Part shown: positions 41,994 through 50,315 of the stretch, one piece after another | Position numbering within the stretch: position 1 is the stretch's first letter | How the letters are laid out: each line of letters begins with the position of its first letter | Origin: JACVRW01 sp963808775 | Lineage (GTDB): Bacteria > Actinomycetota > Thermoleophilia > Solirubrobacterales > Thermoleophilaceae | Direction of reading: 5' to 3' | Assembly: GCA_963808775.1 (NCBI GenBank) | Contig: CAWEGR010000003.1 | Coordinates: forward strand, 248,001-312,000 | DNA: 64,000 nucleotides | Made by a program: the position numbers and the translations under genes | The notes under the pieces: model-generated | The model's database searches: none | What the model was told of the DNA's origin: nothing | What the model saw: the letters and a program-made list of their open reading frames with translations, nothing else

Positions 41994-44422
41994 CGCGCGA
42001 CGAAGTTGACGAGCTTTCCAGGGACGACCACGGCCTTCACGATCTCCTTCCCATCGAGCCGGTCCGCCAACCGGCCCGATCCGCGAGCGATCTCCTCGAG
42101 CTGCTCCTGCGACGCGTCGGCGGGCGCGGGCAGGCGGTCGACGAGCTTTCCGTTGAGCTGCACGACGAGCTCGATCTCGTCGCGGGCGAGCAGCGCCGGA
42201 TCGGCCGCGGGCCAGGGCTCCTCCCAGACCCTGCGGCCGGTCATCTGCTCATAGATCTCGCATGCGAGGTGAGGCGCGAACGGGAAGACGAGCGACGCCG
42301 CGGTCGCCACGGCGAAGCGCACGTGAGAGGGGTCGACCCCCTCGCGGCTCTTGTAGATCTCGTTCGTCAGCTCCATGACCGCGGCGATCGCCGTGTTGAA
42401 GCCGAAGCCGCCCGTCATGTCGCGCGTGACGCGGTCGATCGCCCAGTGCGCCTTGCGGACGAGCTCAGACGGCTCGCCGGCCGGCTCGATCCCCTCGCCC
42501 GCCGGCGCCTCGGCGGCGGCCGTCCAGAGCCTGCCGAGGAAGCGGTGCACGCCCGTGACGCCGGAGTCCGACCAGTCGGCGTCGCGCTCCGGTGGCCCGA
42601 TGAAGAGGATGTAGCAGCGCAGGGTGTCGGCGCCGAAGCGCTCCACGTACTCCTGCGGGGAGACGGTGTTGCCCTTCGACTTCGACATCTTCGCGCCCTC
42701 GCGGGTGATCATCCCCTGCGTGAACAGGCGCGCGAACGGCTCCTGCACGTCGAGCAGCTCCATGTCGGCGAGCGCCTTCACGAAGAAGCGCGCGTACAGC
42801 AGATGCAGGATCGCGTGCTCGACACCGCCGATGTACTGCTCGACCGGCATCCAGTCGCGCAGCACCTCGCGGTCCCACGCCGCGGTGTCGTTGAGCGGGT
42901 CGCAGTAGCGCAGGAAGTACCAGGACGAGTCGACGAAGGTGTCCATCGTGTCGGTCTCGCGCCGGGCCGCGCCGCCGCAGCTCGGGCAGGTCGTGTTCAC
43001 CCAGTCGGTCGCGGCGGCCAGCGGGGACTGGCCCTTCGGGGCGTAGTCCTCGACCTCGGGCAGCTCCACGGGCAGCTGGTCGTCCGGCACCGGGACGAGC
43101 CCGCACGAGTCGCAGTGGATGATCGGGATCGGGCAGCCCCAATAGCGCTGGCGCGAGAGCAGCCAGTCGCGCAGCCGGTAGTTGACGGTCGCCCTCCCGA
43201 GCCCGCGCTCCTCGAGCCAGGCGACGATCGCCCGCTTGCCCTCAGGCGCGCTCAGCCCGTCGAACTCGCCCGAGTTGACAAGCCGCTCGCCCTCGCTGTG
43301 CGCGATGAACGCGACGCCCTCGGGCGCCGGCTCCTCGCCCTGCACGACCTGCCTGATCTCGAGCCCGAAGCGCTCGGCGAACTCGTAGTCGCGCTGGTCG
43401 TGGGCGGGGACCGCCATCACGGCGCCGGTGCCGTACTCCATCAGCACGTAGTCGGCCACGTACATCGGGATCTGCTCGCCCGTGACCGGGTTGGTCACGG
43501 TCTGGCCGAGCGCGACGCCGGTCTTCGCCTTGTGCTCCGCGCCGCGCTCCTCGGCCGACTCCGTGAGCGCGCGGTTCACGTACTCGTGCACCTCGGGCGA
43601 GTCGTTCAGGCGGAAGACGTCGGGATGCTCGGGGGCGAGCACGAAGAACGTTGCTCCGAACAGGGTGTCCGGGCGCGTGGTGAAGACCGGGTAGTCGATG
43701 CCGAGCTCCTCGCAGCGGAAGACCACCTCGGCGCCCTCGGAGCGGCCGATCCAGTTCTCCTGCATCCGGACCACGTGCGGCGGCCACTCGATCGTCCGCA
43801 TGTCCTCGAGCAGGCGGTCCGCGTAGTCCGTGATGCGGAAGAACCACTGCTCGAGCTGCCTGACCTCGACCTCGCTGCCGCAGCGCTCGCAGCGCCCGTC
43901 GATCACCTGCTCGTTGGCGAGCACGGTCGCGTCCTTCGGGCACCACTTGACCGCTGCCTCCTTGCGGTAGCAGAGGCCACGCTCGAACAGGCGGAGGAAG
44001 ATCCACTGCGTCCAGCGGTAGTAGCGCGGCTCGTGGGTGCCGAACTCGCGCGTCCAGTCGAAGGAGATGCCCCAGTCGCGGAACTGGCGCTGGAACTGCG
44101 CGATCGAGTCGTCCGTCGACTCGCGCGGGGGGCGGCCCGTCTTGATCGCGTGGTTCTCGGCCGGCAGCCCGAAAGCGTCGTAGCCGATCGGATGCAGCAC
44201 CGTATGGCCGGTGCGGCGCCAGAAATGCGCCACCGCGTCGCCGATCGCGTAGTTCTTCAGGTGCCCGATGTGCGGCTCTCCAGACGGGTAGGGCAGCATC
44301 TCGAGCACGTAGGCGGCATCGCCCCGGGCGGCCTCGTCGTTCGAGACCTCCCAGGTGTGCTCGGCGGCCCAAACCTCCTGCCACCTGTGCTCGATCTCCC
44401 TCGCGTCGTAGCGATCCGCCAT
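41990..44422 (-). CDS. leuS: Leucyl-tRNA synthetase
   Basis: The 810-residue class I synthetase has the HIGH motif in PYPSGEPHIGHLKNYAIGD, the CP1 editing domain (TTRPDTLFGATFFVLAPEHP, VPAHDQRDYEFA), zinc-like cysteine pairs in the CP region (CERCGSE, CPSCGG), and KMSKS in GAKMSKSKGNTVSP. The C-terminal anticodon-binding domain is complete. The ATG at 44422 was chosen; the frame is open upstream but without family sequence. I found no T-box-like leader in the 145 bp before it. Confidence 0.97.
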   Translation of the reverse strand: MADRYDAREIEHRWQEVWAAEHTWEVSNDEAARGDAAYVLEMLPYPSGEPHIGHLKNYAIGDAVAHFWRRTGHTVLHPIGYDAFGLPAENHAIKTGRPPRESTDDSIAQFQRQFRDWGISFDWTREFGTHEPRYYRWTQWIFLRLFERGLCYRKEAAVKWCPKDATVLANEQVIDGRCERCGSEVEVRQLEQWFFRITDYADRLLEDMRTIEWPPHVVRMQENWIGRSEGAEVVFRCEELGIDYPVFTTRPDTLFGATFFVLAPEHPDVFRLNDSPEVHEYVNRALTESAEERGAEHKAKTGVALGQTVTNPVTGEQIPMYVADYVLMEYGTGAVMAVPAHDQRDYEFAERFGLEIRQVVQGEEPAPEGVAFIAHSEGERLVNSGEFDGLSAPEGKRAIVAWLEERGLGRATVNYRLRDWLLSRQRYWGCPIPIIHCDSCGLVPVPDDQLPVELPEVEDYAPKGQSPLAAATDWVNTTCPSCGGAARRETDTMDTFVDSSWYFLRYCDPLNDTAAWDREVLRDWMPVEQYIGGVEHAILHLLYARFFVKALADMELLDVQEPFARLFTQGMITREGAKMSKSKGNTVSPQEYVERFGADTLRCYILFIGPPERDADWSDSGVTGVHRFLGRLWTAAAEAPAGEGIEPAGEPSELVRKAHWAIDRVTRDMTGGFGFNTAIAAVMELTNEIYKSREGVDPSHVRFAVATAASLVFPFAPHLACEIYEQMTGRRVWEEPWPAADPALLARDEIELVVQLNGKLVDRLPAPADASQEQLEEIARGSGRLADRLDGKEIVKAVVVPGKLVNFVAR

Positions 44423-44526
44423 CCGGCGGAGGAGGTTACTTGCGGGGCCTGCGGGCTGGACCGAGCGGCGAAATGCCGGCGCGAGATTTTCGACGCCTGT
44501 CCAAATACCCGCGGACCGCCCGGACC

Positions 44527-44561
44527 TAGGTTGTGAGCGCTGCCCATCCGCGAATGGAGGA
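44527..44561 (+). promoter_or_regulatory. Probable -10 and ribosome binding site of the PII-like gene
   Basis: TAGGTT (44527-44532) is a -10 candidate about 35 bp before the ATG at 44568. GGAGG sits just upstream of the ATG at good spacing. The same TAGGTT hexamer is the -10 candidate of the HxlR gene. Confidence 0.4.
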
Positions 44562-44567
44562 CTCCGC

Positions 44568-44909
44568 ATGAAGATCGTCGTGGCATACGTCGACCCCGAG
44601 CGCTTCGAGCAGATCCGCGTCGACCTGCTCGAGCTCGGCTACCCGTCGCTGTCGGTGATCAGCGCCGACGGCTCGATCCCCGAGGCCACCCTCTCCGGCC
44701 ACTACCGCGGCGCCGACCTGATGCAGCACACGCGCCGCAAGGCGCGGCTCGAATGCGTCGCGGGCGACGACCAGGTCGACACCGTGGTCGAGACCGTGCT
44801 CGACGCCGGCGGAGAGCACTCCTTCGTGTACGTGCTGCCGGTGGACGGGGCCTACCCCGCCGACACGGTCAAGCTCAGCGCGGGAGCAGACGCACTGCCG
44901 TCGCCTTGA
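44568..44909 (+). CDS. PII-like signalling protein, atypical
   Basis: The 113-residue protein matches the GlnB/PII ferredoxin-like fold: an N-terminal strand MKIVVAYVDPERFEQIRVDL, a short T-loop region ending in SGHYRGADLM, a KARLECVAGDDQVDTVVETV helix, and the VYVLPVDGAYPADT strand near the end. The T-loop lacks the long glycine-rich GxGRQKG segment and a clear uridylylated Tyr, so it is a PII relative rather than a standard GlnB/GlnK. No ammonium transporter or glutamine synthetase is adjacent. It ends inside the 3' end of modC on the other strand. Confidence 0.75.
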   Translation: MKIVVAYVDPERFEQIRVDLLELGYPSLSVISADGSIPEATLSGHYRGADLMQHTRRKARLECVAGDDQVDTVVETVLDAGGEHSFVYVLPVDGAYPADTVKLSAGADALPSP

Positions 44910-45943
44910 ACGACGCCACCGCCTCCCGCCCGCTCCTGACGCCGAGCGCCGCGGCGGCCTCGGGCGTGATCTCCGCCGTGACCGCCTGGGGCGTCGCGAC
45001 CGTCACCCGGACCCGGTTGCCGAGCGGCGTGACCGCCATGACGGGGCCGGTGAGGTGGTTGCGCGCGGAGCCCGTGGCCGCGCCCTGACCCGGGTCGTCG
45101 AGCGTCACATCCCAGGGGTGAAGGGTCGCCGCCACGGCGCCCTCGGCCGTCTCCGAGCTGACCACGCGGCCGCCGCCATCGAGCTCGACCTCGGTCAGGC
45201 CGTCGGAGCGCGTGCGAGCGACGCCCGAGAGCACCACGGCCCCGGTGAGGTCCGCCACGAAGCCGGACCCGGGCTCGGCCGCGAGCTCCGCCGGAGTTCC
45301 CTCCTGCACCACGCGGCCGCGGTCGAGCACCGCGACGCGGTCGCCGAACAACGCGGCCTCCTCGAAGGAGTGGGTGACGAGCAGCGCCGGGGCGCCGGTC
45401 TCGCGCAGCGCGGCGGCGAGCTCCCGGCCCGCCGCGGCGCGCGTGGCCGGGTCGAGCGCGGAGAGCGGCTCGTCGAGCAGAAACGCGTCCGGCCGGCGAG
45501 CGAGGGCCCGTGCGAGCGCCACGCGCTGGCGCTCGCCCCCGGACAGCGACCCCGGCCGCTCCTCCGCCCGGTCCGCGAGGCCGAGGCGCTCCGAGCAGCT
45601 CGAATGCGCGCGCGCGGCGTCCCGCCCGCGGGAGCTCCTGCAGCGGATAGGCCACGTTCCGCCACGCGCTCAGGTGCGGGAAGAGCGCGTACTCCTGGAA
45701 CAGGTAGCCGCAGCGCCGCCGCTCGGGCGGCAGGTCGACGCCCGCCTCGGTGTCGAGCCAGACCTCGCCGCCGCACTCGACCCGGCCGCGGGCGGGATGG
45801 CGGAGCCCCGCCGCCACGCGCAGCGTGCTGGTCTTGCCCGAGCCGGAGGGGCCGGCGAGCGCCAGGCACCGGCCGGGCTCGACCGACAGCGACAGGTCGA
45901 GCTCGAGCGCGCCGACCCTGGTCGTCGCCTCAACCCGGAGCAT
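44875..45943 (-). CDS. modC: Molybdate ABC transporter ATP-binding protein (frame broken at 45591-45592)
   Basis: The ATPase subunit has Walker A GPSGSGKTSTLR, the Q-loop FQEYALFPHL, the signature LSGGERQRVALARAL, Walker B AFLLDEPLSALD and the H-loop VTHSFEEAALF. Two C-terminal TOBE/Mop-like segments follow (LTGAVVLSGVART..., MAVTPLGNRVRVTVATPQAVTAEI, in pieces), as in ModC. The frame breaks after AFELL; removing one C at 45591-45592 restores ERLGLADRAEERPG and gives 355 residues. It overlaps modB by 14 bp and the 3' end of the PII-like gene by 35 bp. Confidence 0.88.
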
Positions 45944-46739
45944 CGGCCGGCCGTTGGCCGAGGGCGCCGGACCCCCCCACGAGCTTCACCGACAGCAGGA
46001 TGGCGCCCGAGATCGCCACGAGCACCGCGGAGAGCGCGAGGGCGGAGTCGAAGTCCGTCGAGAAGCGGTCGTAGATCGCCAGCGGGACCGTCTGCGTGAT
46101 TCCCTGGAAGGACCCCGCGAACATCAGGGTCGCGCCGAACTCGCCGAGCGCGCGCCCGAGCGCGAGCGCGCCGCCCGCCGCGAGGCCCGGCATCGCGGCG
46201 GGAATCGCAACGCGCGCGAAGCCGCGCGCCTCGGAGGCGCCGAGCGTCCGCGAGGCGTCGAGCAGCGCGCGGTCCACGGACTCGAAGGCCGAGATCGCCT
46301 GGCGCACGTAGAAGGGCGAGGCCACGAAGGTGAGGGCCACCACCACCCCGGCGGTCTCGAGCGCGAGCTCGATCCCCACGGCCTCGATCGTCCCGCCCAG
46401 GATCCCGGACGGCCCCACCGCCGCCAGCAGCGCGATGCCGGCCACGGCCGGCGGCAGCACGAGCGGGAGCTCGATCAGGGTGATCACGAGCGCGCGTCCG
46501 CGGAAGCTGCGGGTGGCGACCAGATACGCGGCGGGCGTGCCGACGGCCAGGATGATCGCGAGCGAGATCGTCGTGGTCTTCAGGCTCAGCCAGAGCGCGT
46601 CGAGCGCCCCCTCCTCCCCCAGCGCGTCCACGAGCTCGGCGGGGCTGCGGTCGACGAAGATCGCGAGGATCGGCAGCGTGAGGAACGCCAGCGCGAGAGC
46701 GAGCGCGGCGACGAGCAGGACCGGGAAGGCCCGGCTCAC
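45930..46739 (-). CDS. modB: Molybdate ABC transporter permease
   Basis: This 269-residue inner-membrane permease has six or so hydrophobic helices and the EAA cytoplasmic loop (LLDASRTLGASEARGFARVAIPAAMPGLAAG, in pieces). GEFGATLMFAG is typical of ModB/CysTW-type permeases. The GTG start overlaps the modA stop (GTGA). Its place between modA and modC supports molybdate or tungstate as substrate. Confidence 0.93.
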   Translation of the reverse strand: MSRAFPVLLVAALALALAFLTLPILAIFVDRSPAELVDALGEEGALDALWLSLKTTTISLAIILAVGTPAAYLVATRSFRGRALVITLIELPLVLPPAVAGIALLAAVGPSGILGGTIEAVGIELALETAGVVVALTFVASPFYVRQAISAFESVDRALLDASRTLGASEARGFARVAIPAAMPGLAAGGALALGRALGEFGATLMFAGSFQGITQTVPLAIYDRFSTDFDSALALSAVLVAISGAILLSVKLVGGSGALGQRPADAPG

Positions 46740-47486
46740 GGCGCCCGCCCGAAGCCCGCGTCCTCCAGGGCGTTCGCGCACGGACCGCTCTCGAGGCCGG
46801 TGAGGAACCGCTGAGCGAGTTCGCGCTCCCTCGCCCCCTCGACGACGCCGGCGCCGTACGTCACGTCGGGCTCGAGGTCATCGGGCAGCTCGATCGCCTT
46901 CAGGGAGTCGCCGGCGGCGTTCACGTCCGTCACGTAGACGAAGCCCGCGTCCGCGGCGCCCTGCGTCAGCTTGCCGACGATCCCCTTCACGTCGGGCTCG
47001 TTCGAGCGCACGTTCGCGACGATTGCCGTCTCCTCGTCCGGCGGCAGCTTCGCGAGCGTCTCGCGCGTGTACTCGCCGATCGGCACGGACTCCGAGCCGA
47101 TCGCGATCTTGATCCCGGGCCGTGTCAGGTCCATCGATCGAGTCGATGTCCGAATCCGCCGGCACCGCCAGCACGAACTCGTTCGTGGCGAACTCGACGG
47201 GCGTGCCGAGCAGCCCCTCGTCGTTCAGCTCTTCCGGCAGGCGCGTGTTCGCGGCCGCATAGACGTCCGGCTTCACGCCCTGGCGGATCTGGGCCGCGAG
47301 CTCGTCGGAGCCCGCGAAGCTGAGCCGGACGTCCGCGCCCTCGGCATCGCCGAACTCGGGGCCGCAGGTCTCGAGCGCCTCCGTCATCGAGGATGCGGCG
47401 GAGACCACGAGGGCGGTCTGCTCATCGTCGTCTCCACAACCCGCGAGAACCAGCGCGAGGAGCGAGAGGCTCATCAGCCTTCTCAT
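46736..47486 (-). CDS. modA: Molybdate-binding lipoprotein (frame broken at 47131-47132)
   Basis: The substrate-binding lipoprotein has a signal peptide with lipobox LVLAGC, then VVSAASSMTEALETCGPEF and LSFAGSDELAAQIRQGVKPDVYAAAN, both characteristic ModA segments (read in pieces). After DSDIDSID the frame breaks; dropping one C at 47131-47132 leads into LTRPGIKIAIGSESVPIGEYTRE and the C-terminal lobe. The corrected length is 249 residues. Its ATG overlaps the stop of the regulator gene upstream (ATGA). Confidence 0.88.
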
Positions 47487-47881
47487 CGTCGCTCGACCAT
47501 CACCGAGGTCGCCTTGACGGCCGCCGTGGCCGGCACGCCCGGGGCGAGGCCGAGTTCCTCGACGGCGTCGCGCGTGACCGCGGCAGTCACGAGGTGCGGC
47601 CCCGCCTCGATCTCGACGAGCGCCATCACGCCGTCGACCTCGACGGAGCGGACGATCCCGGGGAAGCGGTTGCGCGCGGACAGCGTGTCGCCGGTCTCGT
47701 GCCGGCTCGCGTGGCCCGCCAGCCGCTCGATCTCGCGGCGGGGAACGCGCCGCCGGTTGGCGGAATCGCGCCTGGTCTGGAGCTTCCCGGCGCGTTCCCA
47801 GCGCCGCAGGGTGTCGGGGCTCACGCCGATGGCGCGGGCGGCGTCACCGAGCAGCAGTCCCTGGTCGCGGCGGGCGGGCAT
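47483..47881 (-). CDS. HTH-TOBE regulator, probable molybdate-responsive (ModE/molbindin-like)
   Basis: The 132-residue protein fuses an N-terminal MerR/excisionase-type helix-turn-helix (LLLGDAARAIGVSPDTLRRWERAGKL, then RRRVPRREIERLAG) to a C-terminal TOBE/Mop molybdate-binding domain (about 65-130, SARNRFPGIVRSVEVDGVMALVEIEAG..VTAAVTRDAVEELGL in pieces). This links DNA binding to oxyanion sensing, and it leads the modABC genes with an ATGA overlap. It probably represses its own operon; an inverted repeat lies directly upstream. Confidence 0.85.
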   Translation of the reverse strand: MPARRDQGLLLGDAARAIGVSPDTLRRWERAGKLQTRRDSANRRRVPRREIERLAGHASRHETGDTLSARNRFPGIVRSVEVDGVMALVEIEAGPHLVTAAVTRDAVEELGLAPGVPATAAVKATSVMVERR

Positions 47882-47902
47882 TGCCTAAGCATTGCATAGG
47901 CA
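47882..47902. promoter_or_regulatory. Candidate operator between the mod regulator and ltrA
   Basis: TGCCTA-agcattgca-TAGGCA is a perfect 6-9-6 inverted repeat starting one base upstream of the HTH-TOBE regulator ATG and 25 bp before ltrA. It is unlike the E. coli ModE site. Autoregulation by the HTH-TOBE protein is inferred from position. Confidence 0.45.
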
Positions 47903-47926
47903 TATGTGCCTGCGATCCTTTGCGCG

Positions 47927-49075
47927 ATGAGCGATGTGACGAAGCAAGACCGCTCCGAGAAGCGGGTCGGTCCGCTCGAGCTCTTCTTCGACCTCGTCTT
48001 CGTCTTCGCGCTCACCCAGGTCACGGCGTTCCTCGCCCACGAGCCGACCTGGGAGGGCCTTGGCCAGGGTCTCCTGATGCTCGCGGCGCTCTGGTGGGCC
48101 TGGGGCGCCTACGCCTGGCTGACGAACTACATCGACTACGAGCGCGACGCCGAGCGACTGCTCATGTTCGCCGCCATGGGCGCCTTCTTCATAGCGGCGC
48201 TCGCCGTCCCCGAGGCGTTCGGCAACAGCGCGCTGACCTTCGCGCTCGCCTACGCGGCGGCGCGCTGGCTGCACATCTTCATCTTCGCCGAGGCCAACGA
48301 CGACGTGGATACCGCGACAGCGATCCGGCTGCTCGCACGGACCGCCCTCCCGGCGCCGCTGCTGCTCGTGATCGCGGCGTTCTTCGACCCGGGGGTCCAG
48401 GCGGCCATCTGGGTCGTGGCGCTCGCGCTCGACTTCTCGGGCCCGTACGTCTTCGGGGTGCGCGGCTTCCGCATCTCGGCGGGGCACTTCGCGGAGCGCT
48501 TCAGCCTGATCGTGATCATCGCGCTCGGTGAGTCGATCGTCGCGATCGGCACCGGCCTGACCGAGGAGCTCGACGCGGAACTGGTGGGCGCAGCGCTCGT
48601 CGGGCTCGCGCTGGCCTGCGCGCTCTGGTGGGCCTACTTCGACGTCGTCGCGCTCGTCGCCGAGCAGCACTTCCGCGACGCGAAGGGGCACGCGCAGCTG
48701 CTGATCGCGCGTGACTCCTACAGCTACATGCACCTGCCGATGATCGCCGGCATCGTGCTCGTGGCGCTCGGCATGAAGAAGACGCTCGGACACGTGGACG
48801 AGCCGCTCAAGACGGTGCCCGCGGTGGCTCTGTTCGGCGGCGTGGCCCTCTACTACCTGGGCCACATCGGCTTCCGGCTGCGCAACGTGGGCACGGTGAA
48901 CCGGCAGCGGCTCGTGGCCGCGCTGCTCTGCCTCGTCCTCATCCCGCTGGCCACCGAGGTCGACGCCATCGTGGCTCTCGGCGCCGTGACGGCCATCGCG
49001 GCCGGGGTCGTCGCATTCGAGGCGATCCGCTACGCGGACTCCCGCCGCCGGGTTCGCGCCGAGCACGGCGCCTGA
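47927..49075 (+). CDS. LtrA-family (low temperature requirement A) membrane protein
   Basis: This 382-residue membrane protein has about ten to twelve hydrophobic helices and the LtrA hallmarks: VGPLELFFDLVFVFALTQ at the N-terminus, ERFSLIVIIALGESIVAIG in the middle, and HLPMIAGIVLVALG later. LtrA was named for cold growth in Listeria; its molecular role is not established. The ATG at 47927 was preferred to an in-frame GTG at 47906, since family homology begins right after it. Confidence 0.92.
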   Translation: MSDVTKQDRSEKRVGPLELFFDLVFVFALTQVTAFLAHEPTWEGLGQGLLMLAALWWAWGAYAWLTNYIDYERDAERLLMFAAMGAFFIAALAVPEAFGNSALTFALAYAAARWLHIFIFAEANDDVDTATAIRLLARTALPAPLLLVIAAFFDPGVQAAIWVVALALDFSGPYVFGVRGFRISAGHFAERFSLIVIIALGESIVAIGTGLTEELDAELVGAALVGLALACALWWAYFDVVALVAEQHFRDAKGHAQLLIARDSYSYMHLPMIAGIVLVALGMKKTLGHVDEPLKTVPAVALFGGVALYYLGHIGFRLRNVGTVNRQRLVAALLCLVLIPLATEVDAIVALGAVTAIAAGVVAFEAIRYADSRRRVRAEHGA

Positions 49076-49079
49076 GGCT

Positions 49080-49097
49080 CGTTCACGGACTTTTCAC
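49080..49097 (+). promoter_or_regulatory. Pho-box-like direct repeat upstream of the DUF47 gene
   Basis: GTTCAC (49081-49086) and TTTCAC (49092-49097) are direct repeats exactly 11 bp apart, resembling the PhoP-box units of actinobacteria (consensus GTTCACC). They lie about 26 bp before the DUF47 start. Sixteen bases of this element recur, inverted, upstream of comEA. Confidence 0.5.
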
Positions 49098-49122
49098 CTG
49101 CGCGCCGGGGAGCTCTGCCACC

Positions 49123-49779
49123 TTGAACCGCATGCGCGGTCACTTCGCGCCACGTCTGGTGGGCCGGGCGCCCGACTTCGAGGAGCTCTACGACCTCCTC
49201 GGCCGCGCCGGCCACAACGTCGAGCTGTCGACCGCGCTGCTGCGCGATCTCATGCGCGCCTGGCCGGACGGCCGGGAGAAGCGCGTCGAGCTCGTCGAGG
49301 TCGAGCATGCGAACGACGCCGTCACCCACGACATCGTCCACCACCTGCTCCAGCGGCTCGCCGTCCCCTTCGACAGCCGCGACGTGCTCACGCTCGCCTC
49401 AGGGCTCGACGACGTGATCGACTACGCCGAGGAGGCCGCCGACCTGCTCGGCCTCTACCGCGTCGAGGCGCCCATGGACCAGGCGATCGAGCTGGCGGAC
49501 ACCCTCGCCGCGGCCGGCGCCGAGGTCGCCCTCTCGCTCGGTGCCCTCGACGGACCGCCCGACGGGGGCGACGCCCAGCGCCACCTCGCCGAGATCGACC
49601 GGCTCGAGGACGAGGGCGACCGCATCCTGCGCCAGGGCCTGACGGCGCTGTTCGAGGGCGGCGTCGACCCGATGGTGGTGATCCGCTGGAAGGACATCTT
49701 CGAGCGGGTGGAGGAGGCGATCGACGCCTGCGACCGCGTGGCGCACCTGCTGCGCGGGATCCTCGTGAAGAACACCTGA
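49123..49779 (+). CDS. DUF47 (PhoU-like) protein, probable phosphate-transport regulator
   Basis: The 218-residue all-helical protein is related to PhoU. Characteristic segments are DLLGRAGHNVELSTALLRDL, VEVEHANDAVTHDIVHHLL, DSRDVLTLASGLDDVIDYAEEAADL (in pieces) and RWKDIFERVEEAIDACDRVAHLLRGI. DUF47 genes usually sit beside a Pit-type phosphate permease; none is adjacent here. The TTG at 49123, with GGGGAG ten bases upstream, is preferred to an ATG at 49132. The upstream Pho-box-like repeat supports phosphate control. Confidence 0.87.
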   Translation: MNRMRGHFAPRLVGRAPDFEELYDLLGRAGHNVELSTALLRDLMRAWPDGREKRVELVEVEHANDAVTHDIVHHLLQRLAVPFDSRDVLTLASGLDDVIDYAEEAADLLGLYRVEAPMDQAIELADTLAAAGAEVALSLGALDGPPDGGDAQRHLAEIDRLEDEGDRILRQGLTALFEGGVDPMVVIRWKDIFERVEEAIDACDRVAHLLRGILVKNT

Positions 49780-49789
49780 GACGGCGAAG

Positions 49790-49828
49790 TCATGCAGAAA
49801 CGGCCATATGTGACCGGTTTCTGCATGA
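49790..49828. terminator. Stem-loop after the DUF47 gene
   Basis: TCATGCAGAAAC and GTTTCTGCATGA form a perfect 12-bp stem, extended by GG/CC with one bulged G, 10 bp after the DUF47 stop and 21 bp from the tRNA 3' end. It is well placed as a terminator for both converging transcripts. Confidence 0.65.
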
Positions 49829-49849
49829 TCGAGTGGCCGACCGCGGAAG

Positions 49850-49922
49850 TGGAGCTGAGGGGACTCGAACCCCTGACCTCAACGCTGCCAGCGTCGCGCT
49901 CTTCCAGCTGAGCTACAGCCCC
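49850..49922 (-). tRNA. tRNA-Ala (anticodon GGC)
   Basis: The 73-base cloverleaf has acceptor arms GGGGCTG and CAGCTCC, including the G3-U70 pair that identifies alanine tRNAs. It has D arm GCTC...GAGC, anticodon stem CGACG/CGTTG with loop CTGGCAG (anticodon GGC), T arm AGGGG-TTCGAGT-CCCCT and discriminator A. CCA is not encoded. It follows rsfS on the same strand. Confidence 0.97.
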
Positions 49923-49952
49923 AAGAACTCGCCAGAAGGTAGCAGCGGGCCC

Positions 49953-50315
49953 TCAGCCCACGGAGCGCGCCGGGGCCTCGCCCCAGAGCTGATCGAGGCG
50001 GTAGTACTCGCGCGCCTCGGGCGTGAAGATGTGGACGACGACGTCCCAGTAGTCGAGCAGGATCCAGCGCGCGTCGCGGTCGCCCTCGGTGCGGCGCGGC
50101 AGCAGGCGGTCCTCGCCCTTCTTCAGGTCCTCGTTGATCGCGTCGTGGATCGCCTTCGTCTGGCGCTCGGTGTTGCCCGAGCAGATCACGAAGAAGTCCG
50201 TGTAGGAGACGATCCCGCGCAGGTCGATCACGCGGATGTCGATCGCCTTGCGGTCGGAGGCGATCGCGGCGATGCGCTCGGCGAGCGCGGCGGAGTCGAA
50301 CTCGGGCGCGTTCAT
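49953..50315 (-). CDS. rsfS: Ribosomal silencing factor RsfS
   Basis: The 120-residue protein binds ribosomal protein L14 and blocks subunit joining when nutrients are scarce. It shows the family pattern IDIRVIDLRGIVSYTDFFVICSGNTERQTKAI (in pieces), WILLDYWDVVVHIFTPEAREYYRLDQLW. The ATG overlaps the nadD stop (ATGA), the usual nadD-rsfS coupling. Confidence 0.96.
   Translation of the reverse strand: MNAPEFDSAALAERIAAIASDRKAIDIRVIDLRGIVSYTDFFVICSGNTERQTKAIHDAINEDLKKGEDRLLPRRTEGDRDARWILLDYWDVVVHIFTPEAREYYRLDQLWGEAPARSVG

Noticed and set aside
44423..44567. T-box leader of leuS
   Set aside because: No T-box core (the conserved region that pairs with the tRNA acceptor end) or matching terminator/antiterminator stems were found in the 145 bp.
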